NCBI GenBank assembly: GCA_015485845.1
Contig: WFSU01000028.1
Location: 1 to 8,211 of the forward strand
Source of the DNA: Nitratifractor sp.
GTDB lineage: Bacteria > Campylobacterota > Campylobacteria > Campylobacterales > Sulfurovaceae
Direction of reading: 5' to 3'
DNA: 8,211 nucleotides
The notes beneath the pieces are model-generated. The model had not been told where the DNA came from, searched no databases, and saw only the letters and a list, made by a program, of their open reading frames with translations. This document shows positions 1 through 4,551 of this stretch, in pieces. Each line of letters opens with the position of its first letter. Within the stretch, counting starts at the first letter, position 1. Position numbers and translations under genes: made by a program.

Positions 1-87
1 AAAAACGCCGACTGCCTCAAACTTGTCAAAATCATGGCCGCCGACCTCGACGAAGCCAGCAGTGCCATCGTCAAAAAAACCAAATAA
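1..87 (+). CDS. 3' end of an unidentified protein (partial)
   Basis: Reading frame 1 is open from the first base and ends with TAA at 85-87, giving 28 C-terminal residues that begin KNADCLKLVKIM and end AIVKKTK. The tail is helical-looking and lysine-rich, and I do not recognise a family. The stop lies one base before the ATG of the following YehS-like gene, so the two are probably translated from one message. The codon use is C-rich like the next two genes, which supports real coding. The start and most of the gene lie outside the window. Confidence 0.6.
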   Translation, partial: KNADCLKLVKIMAADLDEASSAIVKKTK

Positions 88-88
88 C

Positions 89-559
89 ATGACCACCAAC
101 GACATCCTCCACCGCATCCAAACCGCCCTGCACCTCTCCCCTGAGGAGATGATCGCGATCTTTGCCCTCGAAGCAATGCCCATAGAGCCCGCGCACCTCA
201 AGGCAATCACCGCCAAAGCCGGAAGCGAAGGGGCAGAAATCTGCAGCTACGAAGAGCTCGGCACCTTCCTCGACGGCCTCATCCACCACAAGCGCGGAAC
301 CGTCACCAACCCACCCCCACCCGACACCGAGATTGTCCTCGACAACAACCTCATCCTCAAAAAACTCCGCATCGCCCTCCAACTGCGTGACCCCGAAATT
401 CTCATCATCTTTGGCTTGGCTGAGCGCGACATGAGCATCTCCCGAATCAAAGATTTCTTTCGCAACCCCGCTCACTCAAAATACCGTCTATGTTCCGATG
501 CGGTGCTCAATGACTTTTTGATTGGGTTGGATGAGTTTTATTTCACTGGAAATAAGTAA
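89..559 (+). CDS. yehS: YehS family protein (DUF1456)
   Basis: A 156-residue protein of the DUF1456/YehS family, whose molecular function is not known to me. The sequence is an internal duplication. Residues about 4-66 and 86-148 each contain an N-x-[IL]-L start, a short amphipathic helix, an IF-x-L segment, a central cysteine and a final FL-x-GL. The segment NNLILKKLRIAL in the second repeat closely resembles the E. coli YehS segment I remember, and the length matches that family. A proline-rich linker (NPPPPD, about 74-79) separates the repeats. The ATG at 89 is chosen because it follows the upstream stop by one base and the family begins with M-x-x-N-D-I-L. A longer frame from TTG at 23 would overlap the upstream gene. 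No good Shine-Dalgarno is visible, so translational coupling is likely. The last 70 or so bases are unusually poor in C compared with the gene body. Confidence 0.88.
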   Translation: MTTNDILHRIQTALHLSPEEMIAIFALEAMPIEPAHLKAITAKAGSEGAEICSYEELGTFLDGLIHHKRGTVTNPPPPDTEIVLDNNLILKKLRIALQLRDPEILIIFGLAERDMSISRIKDFFRNPAHSKYRLCSDAVLNDFLIGLDEFYFTGNK

Positions 560-577
560 AAGGTACCTAAGCCACCC

Positions 578-584
578 AAAAGGA
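578..584 (+). promoter_or_regulatory. Ribosome binding site deciding the panE start
   Basis: AAAAGGA at 578-584 lies five bases before ATG 590 but directly abuts or overlaps the alternative ATG 584. This spacing favours 590 as the translation start. Confidence 0.55.
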
Positions 585-589
585 TGACC

Positions 590-1501
590 ATGAGTCCCAT
601 CACCAGAATCCTCATCGCCGGCAGCGGCGGCGTGGGCAGCTACGTCGGCGCTCAGCTGATCCGCCACACCGATGCTGATATCTCCCTGCTGGCGCGCGAC
701 AACCATCTCAAAGCGATCCGGGAAAAGGGTCTGACCATCGAGGAGGACAACGAGCACTATACCGTCCATCCGGCTCAGGCAACCGACAATCCCGGAGAGC
801 TGGGCACCTTTGACCTCATTATCCTCAGTGTCAAGGCCACCTCTCTGGAAACGACACTGAAGCAGCTGAAGCCCACCATCACCCCCGACACCATCCTCCT
901 CCCCCTCCTCAACGGTGTCGGACATGCCGACACCATCCGACGATATTACCCCGATACCACCGTCCTCGACGGCAACATCTACATCCTCTCCAACATTACC
1001 GCCCCCGGCACCGTCCGCAAACGGGGCAAAGTCTTCCGCCTCGTCTGGGGGAGCGAACAGGCACTCGACCCCGCCATCGTCCACGCCCTCACCGAGCTCT
1101 TCGACACCGCCAAACTCCGCCACCATCCCAGCGAATCGATCACGCTTGACAACTGGAAAAAATACCTCTTCATCTCCGCCTTCGCCGCTCTGACAGCCTA
1201 CCACGACAAACCCATGGATGCCATCACCGCCGAACATGCCCAAGAACTGGAAGCTCTGATGCGTGAAATTGTCGCCGTCGCACAGGCCAAAGAGATCCCT
1301 TTGAGTGAAGAGCACATTACCGCCGCCTTCACTCAGGCTGCCAAAGTCACCCCAGGAGCCAAAACCTCCCTCCAACTCGATATCGAACAGGGCAAGCCCG
1401 CTGAAGTCGAAGCATTGTGCGGGTATATTGTGCATGAGGGGGGGAGATTGGGGGTGGCGACGATAGGGATGGAAAAGATTTATGAGGGTCTTCGAAAATG
1501 A
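590..1501 (+). CDS. panE: 2-dehydropantoate 2-reductase family protein (ApbA/PanE)
   Basis: A predicted NADPH-dependent reductase of ketopantoate to pantoate, a step of pantothenate/CoA synthesis in the cytosol. The 303 residues equal the usual PanE length. The N-terminal Rossmann fold has GSGGVG at residues 11-16, SVKA at 80-83 and NG at 108-109. The C-terminal helical domain has W-K-K at 189-191, where K191 aligns by eye with the catalytic lysine. It also has KTS at 258-260 and an AEVEAL segment with E272 in the substrate-binding position. The two asparagines that follow the catalytic lysine in E. coli PanE seem replaced (I195 and A199), so a related 2-oxoacid substrate cannot be excluded. 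ATG 590 is preferred because AAAAGGA lies just upstream at good spacing. An in-frame ATG at 584 overlaps that ribosome binding site. The gene starts 30 bases after yehS and probably shares its transcript. Confidence 0.85.
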   Translation: MSPITRILIAGSGGVGSYVGAQLIRHTDADISLLARDNHLKAIREKGLTIEEDNEHYTVHPAQATDNPGELGTFDLIILSVKATSLETTLKQLKPTITPDTILLPLLNGVGHADTIRRYYPDTTVLDGNIYILSNITAPGTVRKRGKVFRLVWGSEQALDPAIVHALTELFDTAKLRHHPSESITLDNWKKYLFISAFAALTAYHDKPMDAITAEHAQELEALMREIVAVAQAKEIPLSEEHITAAFTQAAKVTPGAKTSLQLDIEQGKPAEVEALCGYIVHEGGRLGVATIGMEKIYEGLRK

Positions 1502-1519
1502 GCTCATATCTCATTTTCC

Positions 1520-1680
1520 GTAGGTCGGGATCCCCTGACCCCGACACAAGATAGCATAAAAGGGAAGGTTATTTTTGTTATCAGCCGTTTTTGTTATGTG
1601 ACCTCATGTCGGGGTGAGGACACCCCGACCTACATGACACATCGCGTTGCGATGTTTGTGGGGTTGAAACCCCAGCCCCT
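1520..1680. repeat. REP-like multi-hairpin composite, copy 1
   Basis: This fills the gap between convergent panE and yqaA. It opens with GTAG (1520-1523) and a GTCGGG/CCCGAC hairpin (1524-1529 with 1540-1545). It continues after about 62 AT-rich bases with a perfect 9-bp hairpin, GTCGGGGTG, loop AGGA, CACCCCGAC (1608-1629), followed by CTAC (1630-1633), so the two hairpins form a head-to-head pair with GTAG facing outward. Two more hairpins follow: ACATCGC/GCGATGT (1639-1645 with 1649-1655) and TGGGGTT/AACCCCA (1659-1665 with 1668-1674). A GTAG head 5' of a hairpin is the mark of REP sequences used by RAYT transposases. The same architecture with different stems recurs at 2939-3104. No transposase lies in the window. 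Confidence 0.72.
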
Positions 1681-1686
1681 CAAAAC

Positions 1687-1714
1687 CTAACACGTAACAC
1701 TTAACACTTAACAC
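1687..1714. repeat. Four-copy 7-bp tandem repeat (NTAACAC)
   Basis: Four consecutive heptamers, CTAACAC, GTAACAC, TTAACAC and TTAACAC, lie just after the hairpin composite. The last two copies run into the end of yqaA. Read on the minus strand they supply its final codons (V, K, C) and the TAA stop at 1701-1703. Confidence 0.8.
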
Positions 1715-2129
1715 CCAAAACTCCCGCCCCCCACACCAACACCGCATACCGCCCCCCTTTGGCCACCAGCACCCACACCAAAAACCGCCAGAACGGATAC
1801 CTCACAATCCCAGCCACAAACGTAAAGAGATCCCCCACGATCGGGAGCCAGCTGAGCAGCAGAGTCACGGCACCGTAGCGCTCAAAATAGTGATGGATGG
1901 GGCGGAGAGCTCCTGGGCGAATGCGGCCGCGCTCTTCGAGCATCGCTTCGCCGCCAAGCCCCATCCAGTAATTGACCATCGCTCCGAGGGTGTTGCCCGC
2001 CGTGGCTACTACCCAGAGCAGCAGTACGGGATGTCCCTGCGTGATGTCATAGAGGAGGACGGCTTCGCTCCCCATCGGCCAGAGGGTCGCCGAGATGAAG
2101 GCGGTGACAAAGAGCGAGAGGTAAACCAT
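1701..2129 (-). CDS. yqaA: YqaA family inner-membrane protein (DedA/VTT-like)
   Basis: A 142-residue membrane protein, the same length as E. coli YqaA. It belongs to the SNARE-associated/VTT (DedA-related) group; related proteins are implicated in lipid translocation or membrane homeostasis, but YqaA itself lacks an assigned activity. Hydrophobic segments lie at about 3-25, 34-57, 86-110 and 115-139. Recognisable family residues are the S-A-T-L-W-P-M-G-S-E stretch near 13-22, GNTLG at 45-49, RYGAVTLLLSWLPIVGD at 84-100 and KGGRY at 124-128. The ATG at 2127-2129 is six bases past the rlmB stop. AGGGA at about 2133-2137 on the complement, overlapping the rlmB stop, can serve as its ribosome binding site, so the two genes are probably co-translated. 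The stop codon comes from a heptamer tandem repeat. The 3' end is very G-rich on the coding strand. Confidence 0.85.
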   Translation of the reverse strand: MVYLSLFVTAFISATLWPMGSEAVLLYDITQGHPVLLLWVVATAGNTLGAMVNYWMGLGGEAMLEERGRIRPGALRPIHHYFERYGAVTLLLSWLPIVGDLFTFVAGIVRYPFWRFLVWVLVAKGGRYAVLVWGAGVLGVKC

Positions 2130-2135
2130 CGATCC

Positions 2136-2900
2136 CTAACAAAACGCCAACAGGGAGGCGGTCACGGCGACGTTGAGCGATTCGACGCCACGTGCCATGG
2201 GGATGGCGATGGCGGCATTGCAGGTGCGGGAGACTGCCGGAGAGATCCCTTCCGATTCGTTGCCGAGGACAAATACGCTCTTGCCCTCAGCAGGAACTTC
2301 GCGATAATCAAGAGGAGCATCAGCCTCGAGGGCGTACACGTTAGCGCCCTGCTTTCTAAATTGCTCCAGCGATGCGACAAGATTGGAGGTCTTGATGATC
2401 GGCAGGCGAAAAAGTGTCCCGGCACTTGCCTGGATCACCAGTGGTGTAATCTGGGCATTGCCCTTGGTCGGGAGCAGAAGGGCATCGACACTCCCCGCCG
2501 CACACGAGCGGATAATCATCCCGAGATTCTGCGGGTTGGTCACCCCATCGAGGGCGATGATTCGATAACGTTCCTGCTTCAAAAACTCCGCCTCCTCCAC
2601 GAAATGATCCATCACCACATCAAGAGCCACTCCCTGATCCTGCCGGGCATTCCGGGAAATGCGGGAGAGTGCCTGCTTGTCATGGTACGCAATGGGAATT
2701 CCCCGTGCATCGGCGATCTGAACCATTCGATCGATCTCCTGGGAAGGTTTGTTGGACGTAGAAAGGTGAAGTTTGTGAATTGTCAAGCCCTCATTGGAGA
2801 GAGCTTCCATCACCGCATGGCGACCGTAGAGGGTCAGTACCTTGTCGAAAAAAGCTTTTTTTGCGAGGTAGGCTTCGGAGTCTTTGGGAGGCTTGGGCAT
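2136..2900 (-). CDS. rlmB: 23S rRNA (guanosine-2'-O-)-methyltransferase RlmB, SpoU/TrmH family
   Basis: A SPOUT-class RNA 2'-O-methyltransferase of 254 residues that uses S-adenosylmethionine. The best guess for its target is G2251 of 23S rRNA, as in E. coli RlmB. After a short lysine-rich extension (1-22), the substrate-binding domain starts at LYGRHAV (24-30), matching the typical YGxHAV of RlmB. The three knot motifs are intact. Motif 1 is LDGVTNPQNLGMIIRS (117-132) with the invariant N and R. Motif 2 is VLGNESEGIS (211-220). Motif 3 is IPMARGVESLNVAVTASL (233-250). A tRNA TrmH-type target is possible but the N-terminal domain favours RlmB. ATG 2898-2900 is the only convincing start, although its Shine-Dalgarno is weak. 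It is separated from fabI by a hairpin-rich composite and is closely linked to yqaA downstream. Confidence 0.88.
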   Translation of the reverse strand: MPKPPKDSEAYLAKKAFFDKVLTLYGRHAVMEALSNEGLTIHKLHLSTSNKPSQEIDRMVQIADARGIPIAYHDKQALSRISRNARQDQGVALDVVMDHFVEEAEFLKQERYRIIALDGVTNPQNLGMIIRSCAAGSVDALLLPTKGNAQITPLVIQASAGTLFRLPIIKTSNLVASLEQFRKQGANVYALEADAPLDYREVPAEGKSVFVLGNESEGISPAVSRTCNAAIAIPMARGVESLNVAVTASLLAFC

Positions 2901-2938
2901 GGAGCTTTATCTTTCATTTTTTATTTTCATAACACCGC

Positions 2939-3104
2939 GTAGGGTGTGCAACAGCACACCAAAAATCGCAACACGATTTGTCAAATCATACATATAATAC
3001 AACCGCCGAAAGGTGCGCAGTTGCGCACCCTACACGATACATCGCAAGCGATGTTTGTGGGACTGAAGTCCCAGCCCCTTTTATTAAAACGTTGCAAGGC
3101 AACG
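2939..3104. repeat. REP-like multi-hairpin composite, copy 2
   Basis: This occupies most of the 248-base gap between fabI and rlmB. GTAG (2939-2942) heads a perfect 7-bp hairpin, GGTGTGC, loop AACA, GCACACC (2943-2960). An inverted partner, GGTGCGC, loop AGTT, GCGCACC (3012-3029), ends in CTAC (3030-3033). The U-A to C-G swap between the partners is compensatory. Further hairpins are AAATCG/CGATTT (2963-2979), ACATCGC/GCGATGT (3039-3054), TGGGACT/AGTCCCA (3058-3073) and CGTTGC/GCAACG (3090-3104). The block 3032-3079 aligns closely with 1632-1680 in copy 1. In the fabI-rlmB transcript these hairpins could stabilise the upstream message or reduce readthrough. No uridine run is placed as in a classic intrinsic terminator. 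Confidence 0.75.
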
Positions 3105-3113
3105 CATACCAAC

Positions 3114-3146
3114 AATTTCTAATTTCTAATTTCTAATTTCTAATTT
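3114..3146. repeat. Four-copy 7-bp tandem repeat (AATTTCT)
   Basis: Four perfect AATTTCT heptamers (3114-3141) plus a partial fifth lie between the hairpin composite and the fabI stop codon (3149-3151). They have the same period, copy number and position as the unrelated heptamer array at 1687-1714. Confidence 0.85.
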
Positions 3147-3148
3147 TC

Positions 3149-3967
3149 CTACCCTTTCCAAACCAGCGACGGCTTCCCATTCTCGTCAAACTCTACGGCA
3201 GGCATTCCCATGATATTGTATCCGCTGTCGACGTGGTGGATCTCCCCCGTGACACCTCGACTGAGGTCACTGAGGAGGTACATACCTGAGTTGCCCACAT
3301 CGTGAATGGAGACGTTTTTCTTGAGCGGAGCATTGGCTTCATTCCAGCGGAGAATGAAAGAGAAATCCCCGATCCCGGCTGCGGCCAGTGTCTTGATGGG
3401 GCCGGCACTGATGGCGTTGACCCGGATGCCGTCTTTGCCGAGATCTTCAGCGAGGTATTTAACCGTCGCATCCAGTGTAGCTTTTGCGATCCCCATGAGG
3501 TTGTAGTTGGGGATGTATTTCTCGCCGCCGTAGTAGCTCAATGTCAGTACCGAAGCGTTGTCACTGAGCACCGGCTTGAGCTCGCGTACCAACTCGATGA
3601 GGGAGTAGACAGAGATCTCCATGGCGAGATTGAACGCCGATTTTGGGATGTCGCTGAAGCGCCCTTCGAGTCCCTCACGTGGTGAGAAGGCGATCGAGTG
3701 GACAATGAAATCAATCTCACCAAAATCTTTGGCCAGTGATTCCCGCAATGCCACGATTTCCTCGGGTTTGCTCACATCACAGGGGTAAAACCGCTCCCCG
3801 CATCCGAGCTCTTCAGCTACCGGAGCCAGCTTCGAGCCGAAACGCTCGTTGAGAAACGTAATGGCCATCTCAGCTCCCTGTTCGCGACACGCGTTGGCGA
3901 TGCCGTAGGCGATGGATCGTTTGTTGGCGATGCCAAGGACGATCCCCTTTTTCCCTTTCATGATCAT
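3149..3967 (-). CDS. fabI: Enoyl-[acyl-carrier-protein] reductase (NADH) FabI
   Basis: The last reductive step of each type II fatty acid elongation cycle, reducing trans-2-enoyl-ACP with NAD(P)H in the cytosol. It is the target of triclosan-type inhibitors in the family. The 272 residues are within the FabI range. The N-terminus GIVLGIANKRSIAYGIA (8-24) is the FabI variant of the dinucleotide-binding loop. The catalytic Y-x6-K pair is Y155 and K162 in IPNYNLMGIAKA, with the second active-site tyrosine at 145/146 in LSYYGGEK. SAGPIKTLAA (187-196) is the substrate-loop signature. ATG 3965-3967 is chosen because GGAGG at 3974-3978 sits six bases upstream. The in-frame ATG at 3992-3994 precedes that site and would place it inside the gene. 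ATG 3959-3961 is a further alternative. It is transcribed divergently from the asparaginase-like gene, with a REP-like composite just after its stop. Confidence 0.95.
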   Translation of the reverse strand: MIMKGKKGIVLGIANKRSIAYGIANACREQGAEMAITFLNERFGSKLAPVAEELGCGERFYPCDVSKPEEIVALRESLAKDFGEIDFIVHSIAFSPREGLEGRFSDIPKSAFNLAMEISVYSLIELVRELKPVLSDNASVLTLSYYGGEKYIPNYNLMGIAKATLDATVKYLAEDLGKDGIRVNAISAGPIKTLAAAGIGDFSFILRWNEANAPLKKNVSIHDVGNSGMYLLSDLSRGVTGEIHHVDSGYNIMGMPAVEFDENGKPSLVWKG

Positions 3968-3973
3968 AGTAAA

Positions 3974-3978
3974 CCTCC
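3974..3978 (-). promoter_or_regulatory. Strong ribosome binding site of fabI
   Basis: GGAGG on the minus strand, six bases before ATG 3965-3967. It fixes the fabI start and excludes the longer frame from 3994. Confidence 0.75.
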
Positions 3979-3992
3979 AAAAAATTTTAGAC

Positions 3993-4001
3993 ATTTTACC
4001 A
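3993..4001 (-). promoter_or_regulatory. Putative extended -10 promoter of fabI
   Basis: Minus-strand TGGTAAAAT fits an extended -10 (TGn plus TAAAAT) about 15 bases upstream of the fabI Shine-Dalgarno, implying a short leader. No -35 hexamer is visible, which is usual for sigma-70 promoters in Campylobacterota. Confidence 0.45.
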
Positions 4002-4010
4002 CGATTTAGG

Positions 4011-4016
4011 TAGAAT
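4011..4016 (+). promoter_or_regulatory. Putative -10 box of the asparaginase-like gene
   Basis: TAGAAT on the plus strand lies 40 bases upstream of the GTG start. An AAAAAAGG ribosome binding site (4042-4049) sits seven bases before the start. It lies back to back with the fabI promoter in an 89-base divergent region. Confidence 0.4.
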
Positions 4017-4056
4017 CTTCACTAGCAAGACATAAAAATACAAAAAAGGTCTAAAC

Positions 4057-4551
4057 GTGAAACCAATCCTCCTCCTCTCCACCGGCGGCACCTTCAACAA
4101 AATCTACAATCCGATCCACGGTCAGCTGGAGGTCAATCCCCATTCCACACCGCTCCACCGGCTCCTTGAGCACTGGCAGGCCGACTATCCCGTCCGGAAT
4201 CTCCTCGGCAAAGACTCTCTCGAGATGGACGACCGAGATCGGCATACCCTACTCGAAGCGATACGGGATGCCCGAGAAGAGACGATCGTTGTCATCCATG
4301 GCACCGATACGATGGATCAAAGTACCGCCGTGGTAGCCGCAGCTCAGCTACCCAAGCGGATTGTCTTCACCGGAGCGATGATCCCCTGGTCGATCGATCC
4401 GGTCGAAGCGACCGCCAACCTCGCCTCAGCGATCGGGTATGCTCAGGCACTAAAGGAGGACGGGGTCTACCTCACCATGAGTGGACAATTCGGGACGCAT
4501 ATTGAGGTGATCAAAGATCGGGCAGCGGGACGGTTTGTTCGGGTACGGTAA
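4057..4551 (+). CDS. Single-domain asparaginase-like protein
   Basis: Resembles only the N-terminal domain of bacterial L-asparaginases/glutaminases. STGGTF (8-13) carries the nucleophile threonine motif, and HGTDTM (81-86) carries the second catalytic threonine and aspartate. TGAMIPWSIDPVEATANLA (105-123) corresponds to the conserved strand-helix after the active site. Full asparaginases are about 330 residues; this one is 164 and ends at a natural-looking terminus, with no remnant of the C-terminal domain after it. I recall similar stand-alone proteins in Campylobacterota, so it is probably an established short family and not a broken gene. Whether it hydrolyses asparagine is unknown, because in the full enzyme the active site is completed by a neighbouring subunit's C-terminal domain. 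The start is GTG 4057 behind AAAAGG. The last 41 bases overlap the convergent mrdA gene. Confidence 0.8.
   Translation: MKPILLLSTGGTFNKIYNPIHGQLEVNPHSTPLHRLLEHWQADYPVRNLLGKDSLEMDDRDRHTLLEAIRDAREETIVVIHGTDTMDQSTAVVAAAQLPKRIVFTGAMIPWSIDPVEATANLASAIGYAQALKEDGVYLTMSGQFGTHIEVIKDRAAGRFVRVR

Noticed and set aside
23..88. An N-terminal extension of YehS from TTG 23
   Set aside because: It overlaps the upstream reading frame ending at 87, and the family starts at the residues encoded from 89.
488..1507. A 339-codon open frame on the minus strand rich in G, D and E
   Set aside because: It is the antisense shadow of panE, and its skewed composition simply reflects the C-rich coding strand of that gene.
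1571..1595. An intrinsic terminator for panE at the T-runs near 1572-1576 and 1588-1592
   Set aside because: No GC-rich stem lies immediately 5' of these T-runs; the nearest hairpin ends at 1545.
1890..2942. A 350-codon open frame on the plus strand
   Set aside because: It is antisense to rlmB and yqaA, both clear family members, and runs into the GTAG hairpin of composite 2. The product is low in conserved-looking hydrophobic cores.
2985..2999. A promoter for rlmB within composite 2 (TATGAT or TATTAT on the minus strand)
   Set aside because: The AT-rich spacer gives several weak -10-like matches on both strands at poor distance from the rlmB start, and none is convincing.
1520..3146. A CRISPR array
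   Set aside because: The repeats are inverted hairpins with different sequences plus 7-bp tandem units. There are no regularly spaced direct repeats of CRISPR length and no cas genes.
3968..3994. A longer FabI starting at 3994
   Set aside because: The extension contains the GGAGG ribosome binding site and overlaps the likely promoter, and FabI proteins start near the MKGKKG segment.
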